The notes beneath the pieces were generated by a model. It saw only the letters and a program-made list of their open reading frames with translations, had not been told where the DNA came from and made no database searches. From Paraneptunicella aestuarii (GTDB taxonomy: Bacteria; Pseudomonadota; Gammaproteobacteria; Enterobacterales; Alteromonadaceae), in assembly GCF_019900845.1 (NCBI RefSeq), contig NZ_CP074570.1:2914001-2978000 (forward strand): a DNA stretch of 64,000 nt. Direction: 5' to 3'. The translations under genes were made by a program, and so were the position numbers. Of this stretch, positions 18,499 to 29,246 are shown piece after piece; the stretch's first letter is position 1; every line of letters begins with the position of its first letter.

Positions 18499-18939
18499 CT
18501 ACATGAGAAATTGCCGAATCGCATTACGGTTTGTTTCTGATGATATTAACTGCAATGCCTGTTGCACACTGAGCCAGCGATAATCAAGGTGTTCAGTAAG
18601 TTGAATGGCGCAATGCTGGCTAATTTGCAGTAAGAAAACATATTCCGTGTTTTGAATACAATCAGGGGGATAACGGTGACGCCAATGAGGAAGAATTTCA
18701 TACTGGTTGATGATCCCGGTATCCGTTAACTCAAAAAATGATTGCGGAATATCAACACCAATCTCTTCTTTGACTTCACGCACAGCAGCTTGCCTTGGTG
18801 CTTCGTTTTGCTCCAGACTCCCTGTCACCGATTGCCAAAAATCGGGATTGTCTTGCCGTTGTAAGGCCAGTATCTGCTTATTCTCGTCATAGATAACGAC
18901 TAATACAGATTCTGGCCTTTTCAATGTCACAACAGGCAC
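18499..18939 (-). CDS. nudB: Dihydroneopterin triphosphate diphosphatase NudB
   Basis: NudB is a Nudix hydrolase that removes pyrophosphate from dihydroneopterin triphosphate in folate synthesis. The 146-residue protein carries the full Nudix box (GSLEQNEAPRQAAVREVKEE, followed by IG). The N-terminal RPESVLVVIYDENKQILALQR and the WRHRYPPDCIQNTEYVF segment are typical of NudB. It starts 23 bp after the aspS stop and is likely cotranscribed. FolX, which acts in the same pterin branch, is encoded at 56405. Confidence 0.92.
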   Translation of the reverse strand: MPVVTLKRPESVLVVIYDENKQILALQRQDNPDFWQSVTGSLEQNEAPRQAAVREVKEEIGVDIPQSFFELTDTGIINQYEILPHWRHRYPPDCIQNTEYVFLLQISQHCAIQLTEHLDYRWLSVQQALQLISSETNRNAIRQFLM

Positions 18940-18962
18940 CTTACTCGTGCTTAAACGTTAAG

Positions 18963-20744
18963 TTATGCTTCCTCAGAGGAAGATTCTTTAACTGGCACAA
19001 CGGTCTGAATCGCTAACTCTTGCAGCTGCTCAGGGTTCGCAAAACCAGGCGCACTGGTCAAAGGACAGGCTGCCGTGGTGGTTTTCGGGAAGGCCATAAC
19101 ATCACGAATCGATTCAGCTCCCGTCATCAACATAACCAGGCGATCCAATCCAAATGCCAAACCAGCATGCGGTGGCGCACCATATTTCAATGCATCCAAC
19201 AAGAAGCCAAACTTGGATTTCGCTTCTTCTTCGTCAATGCCCAGCAATGAAAATACGGTCGCTTGCATATCTTGACGGTGAATACGAACAGAACCACCGC
19301 CTAATTCAACGCCGTTTAATACCATGTCATAGGCATCAGATAACGCTTCTTTTGGGTTAGCCGCCAACTCTTCAGGGCTTAAACCGCGTGGAGACGTGAA
19401 CGGATGGTGCAACGCATAAAGGTTGCCATCGATCATTTCGAACATTGGGAAGTCTGTCACCCAAAGTGGTTTCCAGTCACCTTGCAATAATCCAAGGTCT
19501 TCACCCACTTTCAAGCGCAATGCCCCCATTGCTTCTGTCACGATTTGCCAGGTATCAGCGCCGAACAATAACAGGTCGCCTTCTTTAGCATTCACGCGAT
19601 CCAGAAGCGCCTTGGCAACCTCTTCACCCAGGAATTTCAAAATAGGCGATTGCAAACCATCAATACCATTGTCTATCTGATTTACTTTCAGCCACGCTAA
19701 ACCTTTAGCGCCATAAATACCGACAAACTTGGCGTAATCATCCAATTGCTTACGCGACAATTCTGCGCCACCAGGAACACAAATGACCGCGACACGTCCC
19801 TCAGCATCATTAGCCGGGCCAGAGAAAACCTTGAAATCAACCTCTTTTAAAATATCAGCAACGTCGACCAGTTCCATAGGATTACGCAAATCGGGCTTAT
19901 CGCTACCGAAACGGCGCATCGCTTCTGAATAGGGCATTCTTGGGAACTCGCCCAAATCCACATTCAACATTTCCATAAACAAATTACGGATCATCTTTTC
20001 GGTAATCGCCATCACACCTTCAGCATCAAGGAATGTGGTTTCCAAATCGATCTGAGTAAATTCAGGCTGACGGTCAGCACGTAAGTCTTCATCACGGAAG
20101 CATTTAACGATCTGATAATAACGATCCATCCCCGCCATCATCAGCAATTGCTTAAACAACTGTGGAGACTGCGGCAATGCGAAGAATTGTCCTTTGTGAG
20201 TACGGCTTGGAACCAGATAATCACGCGCACCTTCAGGTGTCGCCTTGGTGAGAATTGGCGTTTCAATGTCCATGAAACCATTGTCATCAAGGAAACGACG
20301 CACGGCACTGGTGACTTTGGAACGGAATTTAATACGATCTGCCATTTCAGGACGGCGTAAATCCAGATAGCGGAATCTTAAACGCTGTTCTTCGCTATTT
20401 TCCTGATTAAAATCCAAAGGTAACGGCTCTGCACGGCTTAAAATTTCCAGCTCTTTACCTAAAATTTCAATGCCACCCGTCTTCATGCCTTTGTTGACCT
20501 GACCTTCCGGACGAGCTCTTACCAAGCCTTTAATAGAAACACAGAACTCTTGACGTAACGTGTTTGCTTTTTCAAAAACCTCGGGTAAATCAGGATCATA
20601 AACGACCTGAACAACACCTTCGCGGTCTCTTAGATCCAGAAAAATAACACCGCCCAAGTCTCGACGACGATTTACCCAACCGTAAAGACTAACCTCTTTA
20701 CCTACATAAGACTCATCAATATTGCCGCAATAATCTGTGCGCAT
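18963..20744 (-). CDS. aspS: Aspartyl-tRNA synthetase
   Basis: This class II synthetase charges tRNA-Asp. The 593-residue protein has the N-terminal OB anticodon-binding domain ([20 protein letters not shown]). Motif 2 is around [23 protein letters not shown], the bacterial GAD insertion follows (about 290-420), and motif 3 is [13 protein letters not shown]. Length and domain order are those of the bacterial discriminating type. It heads the aspS-nudB-ruvC-ruvA-ruvB run. Confidence 0.98.
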   Translation of the reverse strand: MRTDYCGNIDESYVGKEVSLYGWVNRRRDLGGVIFLDLRDREGVVQVVYDPDLPEVFEKANTLRQEFCVSIKGLVRARPEGQVNKGMKTGGIEILGKELEILSRAEPLPLDFNQENSEEQRLRFRYLDLRRPEMADRIKFRSKVTSAVRRFLDDNGFMDIETPILTKATPEGARDYLVPSRTHKGQFFALPQSPQLFKQLLMMAGMDRYYQIVKCFRDEDLRADRQPEFTQIDLETTFLDAEGVMAITEKMIRNLFMEMLNVDLGEFPRMPYSEAMRRFGSDKPDLRNPMELVDVADILKEVDFKVFSGPANDAEGRVAVICVPGGAELSRKQLDDYAKFVGIYGAKGLAWLKVNQIDNGIDGLQSPILKFLGEEVAKALLDRVNAKEGDLLLFGADTWQIVTEAMGALRLKVGEDLGLLQGDWKPLWVTDFPMFEMIDGNLYALHHPFTSPRGLSPEELAANPKEALSDAYDMVLNGVELGGGSVRIHRQDMQATVFSLLGIDEEEAKSKFGFLLDALKYGAPPHAGLAFGLDRLVMLMTGAESIRDVMAFPKTTTAACPLTSAPGFANPEQLQELAIQTVVPVKESSSEEA

Positions 20745-21098
20745 TCACTCTACCCTTTGGCACTTACAGGTTAATAAGGGGATTTATCCAATCGGTTCGG
20801 AACCCCATTAATTCGAAGATGGCGTAGTATAAACAAAACCGATCCAAAGCACAGCCTTGAAGCCTAATTGAAAATAAATTTCTGGAAGAAATAGCATGGG
20901 ATCGGGATTAAAAATGAACACTTTTTATACTCATTGCTGAATTCATCCCTTTTTCAACACCTTACCCTGTTAATTTTGCATACTTTTAGCACAATAGAGT
21001 ACAAAGTTAGCCGTCAATAGGGTAAATTAATTGCATTCTTAGAATCTCCTAATACTACCAATGAGTATTAGTTGTACTTGCTGGAACACACTGACTCT
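20745..21098. other. Divergent intergenic region, aspS / sensor kinase
   Basis: These 354 bp separate divergent genes and must hold both promoters. I see no clear operator, hairpin or small gene in it. Confidence 0.5.
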
Positions 21099-24000
21099 AT
21101 GAATTTGTTTTCGTTGCAACGTTTAACGACCCTATTCATCCTGATATTAATCAGTATTAATAGTCATGCGGCATTTTTCTCATCGGTCAAACGATACTCC
21201 ATCGAAGATGGCCTGCCAGCAACCACTATCTACACCTTACTGAAGGATCAGTCAGGCTATTTCTGGCTAGGTACGCCCAAAGGACTGGTTCGATACGACG
21301 GTTACGATTTTGAAGTTTATAGCAGCAATAACAAGAACAACCTGAAACTGGTTTTACCCGACGCAGGAAACATTTTTATTGATTCTAAAAAGCGTATATG
21401 GGTTGGTTCATGGGGTAAAGGGCTCGCCTTATACAATCATAATCTGGAACTCATCAAACATTTTCAGCATTCCAGCGACAATCCCCACAGCATTAGCAGC
21501 AACATGGTGCAGCTTTTTTTTGAAGACAAGCAAGGCAATATCTGGTTAGGAACCAATGGTGGTGGCCTGGGCTTATTCCGCGAAAAAACGCTGGATTTTA
21601 AGAACTTCACTCGCAAGCCCGGCGAAATGAGCAGCTTGAGTCACAATAGAGTCTGGAGTGTAACCCAATCTCAAGACGGCGCTTTATGGGTCGCAACAGG
21701 CAATGGTCTAAATAAATTACTGGATAAAGATAAAGGTATCTTTCAACAATTCCACCACAATCCAGAGGATCCTGAGTCATTGGATCATCCACTCGTAAGA
21801 GCTTTGCTGGTAGATAAAGATAATAATCTGTGGGTTGGAACAGAAACCGGCTTCGGCTTGTTCGATCAGGAATCCGGTAAATACCAAACCTTCTCTATGG
21901 AAAACCGCGGGCTGGACGCAGCCATTACCCGATTACGCGCCGGTGGAGATAATGTCATTTGGGTTGGTACGCAAAAAGGACTATACCGTTTTGAATCGGA
22001 CAATCGCACATTCACCTCGTTAGTCAATGAGTCCAACTTCGCCCTGCTTCCGCACGATGATATTCGAGATATTTATGTTGATTCAGAACAACGTATATGG
22101 GTAGCCACCCGCTATGCGGGATTAACCCGTATAGATCTGGCTCCAAGTATATTTGAAGCCCACAACCGCTATTCAGAAGAAAACGGCAATATTCACGCGA
22201 TTCAGAAGGTATATAACATCTTTGAAGATAAGGAGAATACTGTCTGGTTGGGTTCTGGCTCGGGTTTATTAAAGCTGACGGAAAAAGGCATCTTCAAGCA
22301 CACTCTTCAAAATCTCGATAACAGCGCTCATGTACATGCTATTGTCCAGGACAAAGCCGGTACAATCTGGCTTGGAACAGAACATGGTTTGGGCACTATA
22401 TCCCCGGATCAAACCACCTACATCAACAGAAATGATTTACTGGATGGTTATAGCAACCTTGCCGTTGTTGAGCTGATGCTCGATCGGGGCAATAACCTTT
22501 GGATAGCCACAGAACATGGCGGCCTGATTACCTATAATGGCAGAACCACACGTTCCATTAATCACGATCCTCTAGACCCAGACTCTATTTCCAATAATAA
22601 CGTCACAGCCATGTATCAGGATAATATTGGCAGGATCTGGATTGGCACAGCAGGTTCAGGATTAAACAGGCTCGACCCCGGCCCTAATCGCTTTTTCCAT
22701 TATGAATATACTCCCAGCCAGATTGGTAGTCTGGGATTTGGCAGCATAAACAGTATATTCCAAAGTTCAGACGGCATTATGTGGTTCGGAACGCCCCTCA
22801 CACTGGACAAGCTCATTGATATTACAGACACCTTTGAAAACCTCTCGACCAAAGATGGATTAGCAAACAGCGATATAAAAGCCATCACAGAAGATGACTT
22901 TGGAGATCTATGGATCAGTACAGATTTGGGATTATCGCAATACAAACGATCAGGACATTACTTCATCAACTATCAGCAAAGAGACGGTATTCACGGTAAT
23001 CAGTTTTTACGTCGCTCGGTGTTAAAAAGTAAAACCCATGGGCTTATATTTGGTGGTGAAAATGGTATAACCCGAGTACACACAACTGAGTCTTCTTATA
23101 CAAGTAAGCCACCTACCGCGCAAATTACCGGGGTCTGGATTGATGGCAAAAAAGTACCTCAATATAGTTTTGATGACGAATCTGTACTGGAACTCCATCA
23201 CACGGTAAAAAATATCCGTATAAAATTCTCAGCTCTGGATTTTTCTTCCATCGGTAAAAACCAATATTCTTATCGCATTATGGGTTTCGATGAAAACTGG
23301 TCTCAACCGGGCAATGACAATCAGATTTACTACAGTGGCCTGGATTCAGGCGAGTATGAATTCCAGGTAAAAGCCAGTAATAACAATAATGACTGGGCAG
23401 AAACGCCGACATCCTTAAAGATCACTATCTTAACGCCTTGGTGGCAACAAGTTTGGTTATACGTCCTGTTAGCCTTTGTGCTTATCGTATCAGCTACACT
23501 GTTATACAAAATCAGAACCCGTACTCTGGCAGAGCAGAAAATGCTGTTGGAAAACGAAATTTCGACTCGTACAAAAGAACTGTTTGAAGCCCAGAAACAA
23601 TTGATTGAATCAGAGAAAAATGCCTCTCTTTCTGGGCTGGTAGCGGGTGTTGCCCATGAAATTAATACTCCGGTGGGCATCAGCGTTACTGCGGCTTCCA
23701 ATCTTATTGAAAGAAGTCAAAGCATGTTGGCAGCATTGGAATCCAATACTCTGAAGAAATCGGAGTTTATCCAACAGATTAACAACATTCATGAAAGTGC
23801 TGAAATGGTACTGTCAAACCTGATGCGCGCTTCTGACCTGATTGGCAGCTTCAAGGAAGTTTCTGTTGATCAAATATCTCAGCAGCGACGTAAGTTCGCA
23901 TTCAAGGATTACATGGAAGAGATCATCATGAGTCTGACTCCACAGTTGAAGACGGAAAACATCAGCATGGTATTGCAATGCCCGGATGATTTGGTTGTCG

Positions 24001-24356
24001 ATAGCTACCCAGGAGCGATTGCTCAGCTTATTACCAATCTGACCATGAATTCCATTGTACACGCCTTCGACAATCGAGAAGGTGGAACAATTGAAATCCT
24101 GATAAAGCGAATGGAAACCTCTCCAGAGAAAATTTACATTCGATTTAGTGACAATGGTAAGGGCATATCTCACGATATGATTGCCAAGATATTTGAGCCT
24201 TTCTACACCACAAAACGCGGTAAAGGCGGCAGTGGTTTAGGACTACAAATTATCAGCAACATCACCAACATCAGGCTTGGCGGCACTATTCGCTGTGAAA
24301 GTGAACTAGGCAAAGGCACCAGTTTCCATATTGAAATTTTGGCTACCCCACCCTGA
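21099..24356 (+). CDS. Beta-propeller sensor histidine kinase (Reg_prop/Y_Y_Y type)
   Basis: The 1085-residue protein has a signal peptide (MNLFSLQRLTTLFILILISI, cleaved near SHA). A long periplasmic region (about 25-690) follows, built of repeats such as QSGYFWLGTPKGLVRYDG, KQGNIWLGTNGGGLGLF and NVIWVGTQKGLYRF, i.e. two Reg_prop propellers. Then come a Y_Y_Y domain (about 700-775), one membrane helix (about 785-805), a coiled coil, His853 in AGVAHEINTPVG and a HATPase domain (SDNGKGIS, GSGLGLQIISN). There is no receiver domain. The ATG at 21099 gives the signal peptide; a TTG 27 bp upstream is possible. A cognate regulator is not in the window. It is convergent with a TRAP transporter. Confidence 0.85.
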   Translation: MNLFSLQRLTTLFILILISINSHAAFFSSVKRYSIEDGLPATTIYTLLKDQSGYFWLGTPKGLVRYDGYDFEVYSSNNKNNLKLVLPDAGNIFIDSKKRIWVGSWGKGLALYNHNLELIKHFQHSSDNPHSISSNMVQLFFEDKQGNIWLGTNGGGLGLFREKTLDFKNFTRKPGEMSSLSHNRVWSVTQSQDGALWVATGNGLNKLLDKDKGIFQQFHHNPEDPESLDHPLVRALLVDKDNNLWVGTETGFGLFDQESGKYQTFSMENRGLDAAITRLRAGGDNVIWVGTQKGLYRFESDNRTFTSLVNESNFALLPHDDIRDIYVDSEQRIWVATRYAGLTRIDLAPSIFEAHNRYSEENGNIHAIQKVYNIFEDKENTVWLGSGSGLLKLTEKGIFKHTLQNLDNSAHVHAIVQDKAGTIWLGTEHGLGTISPDQTTYINRNDLLDGYSNLAVVELMLDRGNNLWIATEHGGLITYNGRTTRSINHDPLDPDSISNNNVTAMYQDNIGRIWIGTAGSGLNRLDPGPNRFFHYEYTPSQIGSLGFGSINSIFQSSDGIMWFGTPLTLDKLIDITDTFENLSTKDGLANSDIKAITEDDFGDLWISTDLGLSQYKRSGHYFINYQQRDGIHGNQFLRRSVLKSKTHGLIFGGENGITRVHTTESSYTSKPPTAQITGVWIDGKKVPQYSFDDESVLELHHTVKNIRIKFSALDFSSIGKNQYSYRIMGFDENWSQPGNDNQIYYSGLDSGEYEFQVKASNNNNDWAETPTSLKITILTPWWQQVWLYVLLAFVLIVSATLLYKIRTRTLAEQKMLLENEISTRTKELFEAQKQLIESEKNASLSGLVAGVAHEINTPVGISVTAASNLIERSQSMLAALESNTLKKSEFIQQINNIHESAEMVLSNLMRASDLIGSFKEVSVDQISQQRRKFAFKDYMEEIIMSLTPQLKTENISMVLQCPDDLVVDSYPGAIAQLITNLTMNSIVHAFDNREGGTIEILIKRMETSPEKIYIRFSDNGKGISHDMIAKIFEPFYTTKRGKGGSGLGLQIISNITNIRLGGTIRCESELGKGTSFHIEILATPP

Positions 24357-24455
24357 TAAATAAACCTCAGCCGCTTGCTTCTTGGCATTATTCTGCGCGG
24401 CGGTGGGATTCACTCTTTTCTGTAGAGAACAGACCGTAACGAACTGATTGTAAAG

Positions 24456-25736
24456 CTACTCAACAAACAACAGTGACAAATCAGGCCAGTAAGTAATGAT
24501 CACCAATGATAATAAAAGCACGACCATAAAGCCGACTGTAGAACGATAGATTTCCGTGATTGGGCGTGAGAAACGATAGCTGGCGATAAACAGATTCATG
24601 CCCACAGGCGGCGTCATGTAGCCAATCTGCATGTTCGCCAAAAACACAATGCCCAGATGCACAGGATGCACACCAAAAGACATCGCGATAGGTAAGATCA
24701 AGGGCACCATAATCACGATCGCCGAGAAGATATCCAGAAAAGCGCCCAGGATCAGCAAAAACAGGTTCAACATAATCAAAAAGCTTAACTGGCTTTCAAT
24801 ATGTTGAGTGATCCAGTCAAATAGCGTTGTTGGCGCATCAATCTCAATAAAATAACTGGTTAACACCAATGAACAACTCAGAATAATCAGTATCCCACCT
24901 ACCATAATCATGGCATCTGTGAGCAAATCCGGTATTTGCTTAAGCTTGATATCCTTATACAAAAACACTTCAACGATCAGCAAATAGATAACGGTAACAA
25001 CCGCCGCCTCCGACAAGGCAAAATAACCAGAATAAATGCCTCCGAGCAAAATAGCAGGAAGCGGGATTTCCCATTTTGCATCTTTAAAGCTTTCTATCAA
25101 TTCCTGAAAGGAAAATGCCTGGGTTGAAGCAGCTTGTTTACCTTGCGTCCACATACTCCACGCAGACAACATGGCAATCATCAAAAGTCCGGGGACAATC
25201 CCTGCAACTAATAATTGCTCAATGGTCATGCCTACCGGCGTTTCCATTTGCAGAGCTATAACTCCGAACAAAATTAGAGGCAATGACGGAGGAAACAGTA
25301 ACCCCAAACTACCCGAGGTCGTCACCAAGCCGAGACTAAATCGCTGCTGATAACCCGCTTGTTGTAAAGCGGGATACAACAACGCACCTAAAGCCACTAT
25401 TGTAACGCCAGAAGCACCCGTAAAGGCCGTAAATAAAGCACAAGCGATAAGCGCGACTATGGCTAAACCGCCAGGCATCCAACCTAATACAGCTTGAGTC
25501 ACCCGAACCAAACGCTTAGAACTTTGACTGGCACTGAGCAAATAGCCGGCGAAAGTAAACAGAGGAATCGCTTCAAGCAAAGGCGTTTGAATAATGCGAT
25601 ATAAATCAATGGCAATCACCATCAAATCGATATCAGCGTAATGGAATCCCAACATGGCAATAGCCAGTATTGCAGCGAAAAGCGGCATTCCCAGCAAAGC
25701 CAGAAATATGACGATAGCAACCAGTAAAATAAACAT
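24456..25736 (-). CDS. dctM: TRAP transporter large permease (DctM)
   Basis: DctM is the large membrane subunit of tripartite ATP-independent transporters, which import organic acids with sodium. The 426-residue protein is hydrophobic with about 12 helices. It contains AFTGASGVTIVALGALLYPAL and GLVTTSGSLGLLFPPSLPLIL, plus a C-terminal GIVFLANMQIGYMTPPVGMNLF, all typical. It follows dctQ with a shared base (TAATG) and is the last gene of the operon. The substrate cannot be read from the permease. Confidence 0.94.
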   Translation of the reverse strand: MFILLVAIVIFLALLGMPLFAAILAIAMLGFHYADIDLMVIAIDLYRIIQTPLLEAIPLFTFAGYLLSASQSSKRLVRVTQAVLGWMPGGLAIVALIACALFTAFTGASGVTIVALGALLYPALQQAGYQQRFSLGLVTTSGSLGLLFPPSLPLILFGVIALQMETPVGMTIEQLLVAGIVPGLLMIAMLSAWSMWTQGKQAASTQAFSFQELIESFKDAKWEIPLPAILLGGIYSGYFALSEAAVVTVIYLLIVEVFLYKDIKLKQIPDLLTDAMIMVGGILIILSCSLVLTSYFIEIDAPTTLFDWITQHIESQLSFLIMLNLFLLILGAFLDIFSAIVIMVPLILPIAMSFGVHPVHLGIVFLANMQIGYMTPPVGMNLFIASYRFSRPITEIYRSTVGFMVVLLLSLVIITYWPDLSLLFVE

Positions 25737-26233
25737 TATTCAGCTTCTGACTTCTGTGTTGGTTCTTGCACACGAGAGGGCTGTATAGCCAATAAAAGAT
25801 AGCGCCAGGCAATCACCAAAAACGCCATAGGAATAATAGATTCCGTAACCCAAACAGGCACATCCAGGAAAGCAATGGCATTATCTTCCATTTCCAACTG
25901 AACAAATTGCCAGCTAAACCAGGCTGCGCTTGTGCAAAGCGCCGTGGTACAAAGGTAAACCAAACGGTAAGCAGCTCTAGAAAAGTGATAAGGCAAAAAG
26001 CGGGAGATCACATCAATATTAATATGTTTACCACGGCGGGCTGCAAATGCAGCAGCGAAAAAGCCTGTCCATAAAACAGTTACCTGAATAAGATCATCTC
26101 CCCAAATCAATCCCGATCCAAATGCGTTGCGCATAATGATCTGAATCGCAGCGACTGCCAACATGGTAAAAAAGAACAATGTCAGCAGCAGTTTTTCTGC
26201 ATTGATAAGAAGTCGGTGTAATTTATCCAGCAT
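25736..26233 (-). CDS. dctQ: TRAP transporter small permease (DctQ)
   Basis: This is the four-helix small membrane subunit. The 165-residue protein has helices at about 15-35, 50-70, 90-110 and 130-155, with the family motif GDDLIQVTVLWTGFFAAAFAARRGKHI. It sits between the binding protein and the large permease genes. Confidence 0.9.
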   Translation of the reverse strand: MLDKLHRLLINAEKLLLTLFFFTMLAVAAIQIIMRNAFGSGLIWGDDLIQVTVLWTGFFAAAFAARRGKHINIDVISRFLPYHFSRAAYRLVYLCTTALCTSAAWFSWQFVQLEMEDNAIAFLDVPVWVTESIIPMAFLVIAWRYLLLAIQPSRVQEPTQKSEAE

Positions 26234-26299
26234 TATTTTCTATTTTTGTTTCGAGACTCGATTTAGCGCTCAGTTTCCCAAGCGCCCTGCTCTAATCTA

Positions 26300-27310
26300 T
26301 TAATGGCTACCCGCGGCTTTATCGAAGGTCGCTAATTGTTCTTGCAGCATGTTCGCCATTTTCTGGCTGATAACTCCCTGCTTTAACAAATTACTTTCTG
26401 CCAAACTGCCCTTACTACGCCATGCGGCCATTTCTTCACTACTCGGCGTTAAAATCTGAATACCCTGATTTTTCAACGCATCTAAGGCTTTTTCGTTGTC
26501 ACCACGGTTTTCCAAGTCAATTTCCGCAAAAACGCGAGACATGACTTCACGCACCACGGCCTGGTCTTCTTTCGACAACTTGTTAAATACATTCGCTTCA
26601 ATCGCCATCACAGCATAAACATAAATAATGGGCACTTCGGTGACATATTTAAGTTGAGTGTGCCACTGCAAGTTAATGGCAGCGACCGGTGAAGTTGCAA
26701 TGGTATCGATCAGCTCTGTTTGCAAACCCGCCAATACATCACCAATAGGCAATGGAATGGGAGAAATTTCAAACGCAGAAAAAGAGGCTTCTGTGGCGGC
26801 GTCGCTGCTTGGAGACCATACTTTGTGATCTTTCATTTGATCAGGATGAGTAATAGGCTCCTTCGACATCAAGTAAGCAAAACCGCCACCAGCGATGCCA
26901 AAGGTAACAAAACCACCTTGCTCAAATCCATCAACAATGATTGGGTCAATTGTCTTGCGTACATGATCAACCTGTTCCAAAGAATGGAACTTCAATGGCA
27001 TAGAATAAATCTGGCTATCAGGATAGAAGCGAGACAAACTGCCGCCCGTCATCGCGCCGCCATGCAATTGACGAATTTTAATCTTTTTCAAGACAGCGCT
27101 ATCGTCGCCCATAACGCCACCAGGGTAATACTTTAATTTAACGCGGTTACTGGTGCGTTCACTGATTTCTTTTGAGCTGGCACGAAACTTCTGCATCCAG
27201 CTAGAGCCTTCCGGTGACAAAGTAGCAATCTTTAATGTCGCTGCCTGAGAGGTAAAAGCAACAAACCAGACAACCAGTGCTACCCCAAAAGGTCGCAATA
27301 AACTCATCAT
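26300..27310 (-). CDS. dctP: TRAP transporter substrate-binding protein (DctP)
   Basis: This periplasmic binding protein delivers substrate to DctQM. The 336-residue product has a signal peptide ending FTSQA and the DctP fold: LKIATLSPEGSSWMQKF, LKYYPGGVMGDDSAVLKKI and GLQTELIDTIATSPVAAINLQWH. The Arg that usually clamps a substrate carboxylate is not obvious to me in its usual position. The presence of TatT next door points to the TatT-TRAP subgroup, whose ligands may be hydrophobic. Confidence 0.92.
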   Translation of the reverse strand: MMSLLRPFGVALVVWFVAFTSQAATLKIATLSPEGSSWMQKFRASSKEISERTSNRVKLKYYPGGVMGDDSAVLKKIKIRQLHGGAMTGGSLSRFYPDSQIYSMPLKFHSLEQVDHVRKTIDPIIVDGFEQGGFVTFGIAGGGFAYLMSKEPITHPDQMKDHKVWSPSSDAATEASFSAFEISPIPLPIGDVLAGLQTELIDTIATSPVAAINLQWHTQLKYVTEVPIIYVYAVMAIEANVFNKLSKEDQAVVREVMSRVFAEIDLENRGDNEKALDALKNQGIQILTPSSEEMAAWRSKGSLAESNLLKQGVISQKMANMLQEQLATFDKAAGSH

Positions 27311-27319
27311 ATTCTCCCG

Positions 27320-28255
27320 TTAGAAATAATCATCGGCACTTTGTAGCAAGCTTTTCGCTTGCTCTTTCGCCAGCCAGTTAGTCAGAGTGAATCCATCCGC
27401 TTTGGCATCGGCTTTCATAACCTGTTGTAACAGTTCATCGTGCAATTCGCGATCAAACAATAAACGCGCGTACTGTTGTGCATAGGTCACTTGCACCATC
27501 AGGTTTTCACCATTGGATAGCTTCATGGCTTTTTCGAAATGTTCCCTTCCCACTTCAGGCTTGCCACCTAATGTTGGCGGGATCAAGGTTGCCAGAACAC
27601 CAAGATACATATGAGCGCTGCCATGCTGAAAAGTTTCATCCAGATCGACAATTCGCTTCATAACCACTTCAATTTTTGGCACATCAGCAATGGCATTGAA
27701 GTCACTGCTATGGCTCTTTATCCAGCCAGCCCAGGATGCGCCAAAAGCAAACAGAACAGACACATCATCTTCATCCAAATCCTGCAAACGCGCTTCAAGC
27801 TCGCTAATATGCCAGCTTTCAACACCACAAAAATCATCATCGAACTGGCACATGGCTTGTTTACCATAGCCAAAGGCTCGGTCTGACAAGCGTTGTTGCC
27901 GCCCTAAATCAGAGACAAACACTGAGCCGTAAGCACTATAGAGATTGGCAGCAGCAGAAAGCAAATCAACGTTATCGGGATCACTTCTTAACAGGCTTTC
28001 AACCATCAGCATATAGGCAGGCACTGCATCTTTAACCAGCTCAGGATCGTCATGTTCACTAATAGTAGCTTGTAATTGATTGGCAAGGCTTTTGGTTGCA
28101 CCGGAAACAAATGATGAACAACCTGACAATAACGAAACCAATAACAAGCCAAGCAATAAAATTCGAGATTTCGAACTATTGATTTTTGCACTATTGATCT
28201 TGGCTTTATGGATTTTCGCTCTATCCAATAGATGCAATAGATGAATTTTTAACAT
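27320..28255 (-). CDS. TRAP-associated lipoprotein TatT
   Basis: The 311-residue product has a lipoprotein signal (LLLGLLLVSLLSGC) and a helical TPR-like domain: ELVKDAVPAYMLMVESLLRS, NVDLLSAAANLYSAYGSVF, GREHFEKAMKLSNGENLMV. This matches the TatT component first described in Treponema TRAP systems, which forms a trimer with a pore and binds DctP. It is 9 bp before dctP, the first gene of the operon. The N-terminal region before the hydrophobic core is long (about 30 residues) and contains a small duplication (KINSAKINSSK). GGAG 10 bp upstream supports this start. Confidence 0.85.
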   Translation of the reverse strand: MLKIHLLHLLDRAKIHKAKINSAKINSSKSRILLLGLLLVSLLSGCSSFVSGATKSLANQLQATISEHDDPELVKDAVPAYMLMVESLLRSDPDNVDLLSAAANLYSAYGSVFVSDLGRQQRLSDRAFGYGKQAMCQFDDDFCGVESWHISELEARLQDLDEDDVSVLFAFGASWAGWIKSHSSDFNAIADVPKIEVVMKRIVDLDETFQHGSAHMYLGVLATLIPPTLGGKPEVGREHFEKAMKLSNGENLMVQVTYAQQYARLLFDRELHDELLQQVMKADAKADGFTLTNWLAKEQAKSLLQSADDYF

Positions 28256-28388
28256 GAATTACAGGCTCCAAAAAATGGGCTCAAAAAAATGCTCGGGCAC
28301 TTTACCACTTTAGACAGGGAGATCAATTGCAAAAAGGTTGAAACAGTCCACACTATGGCAGACCATTTCGTCATCACTTATGCCAACC

Positions 28389-29246
28389 TTACTTGTCGTT
28401 TGGCTTGCCTCTTAAGTTGTGCTTCTTGATAGATCGACGCATACGACTTAAACGAACGTGATCCAGTTTGGACTTATTCACTCGTACCAATGTTTCCGTT
28501 TCTGCTGGTAATTGCACTGAACGTCTCAGTTTATTAACGTCATCCAGCTCCAATTCAACCCAGGCTCCCTGTGGCAATCGTTTCTGTAATTCCAGATCAC
28601 CATAACGAAGTCTTATTAAACGGCTCACTTTTAACGACTGACTTTCCCAAATACGACGCACTTCGCGGTTACGTCCTTCGGCTAATACCACATTGAACCA
28701 TTGGTTCAAACTATCCGCTTCCGGGCTACTACGTCTGGTAATCTTATCGAATTTTGCCATTCCGTCGTCCAGCATAACACCTTTACGCATTTGGTTTAGG
28801 GTTTGCTCAGAGACTTCACCAAACACCCTCACACCATATTCTCGTTCAATGGAGTTTCGAGGATGCATCATACGATTAGCCAGCTCGCCGTCATTGGTAA
28901 ACAACAATAAGCCACTGGTGTTAATGTCCAGACGACCAATGGCAATCCAGCGCCCATCAGCAATACGCGGTAAACGCTGAAACACCGTTTTACGTCCATC
29001 TGGATCTTCGCGGCTGCAAATTTCGCCTTCAGGTTTGTTGTACATCAGCACTCGACAGATGTTTTTACGATGCTGGGTAGAGATAATGTTACCGTCACAA
29101 CGGATTTCATCACTTGGCTCTACACGCTCGCCCAGTTGGGCAATTTTACCATTAACAGAGATACGGCCTTCCTGGATCCAGGTTTCCATTTTTCTACGTG
29201 ATCCCAAGCCCGCATTGGCTAATACTTTCTGTAATTTTTCACTCAT
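28389..29246 (-). CDS. rluB: 23S rRNA pseudouridine synthase RluB
   Basis: RluB makes pseudouridine 2605 in 23S rRNA. The 285-residue protein has an N-terminal S4 domain (KLQKVLANAGLGSRRKMETWI) and the RsuA-family catalytic motif GRLDINTSGLLLFTNDG with the nucleophile Asp. NREVRRIWESQSLKVSRLIR follows. The C-terminus is basic (RLSRMRRSIKKHNLR). It overlaps the scpB 3' end by 8 bp. Confidence 0.93.
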   Translation of the reverse strand: MSEKLQKVLANAGLGSRRKMETWIQEGRISVNGKIAQLGERVEPSDEIRCDGNIISTQHRKNICRVLMYNKPEGEICSREDPDGRKTVFQRLPRIADGRWIAIGRLDINTSGLLLFTNDGELANRMMHPRNSIEREYGVRVFGEVSEQTLNQMRKGVMLDDGMAKFDKITRRSSPEADSLNQWFNVVLAEGRNREVRRIWESQSLKVSRLIRLRYGDLELQKRLPQGAWVELELDDVNKLRRSVQLPAETETLVRVNKSKLDHVRLSRMRRSIKKHNLRGKPNDK

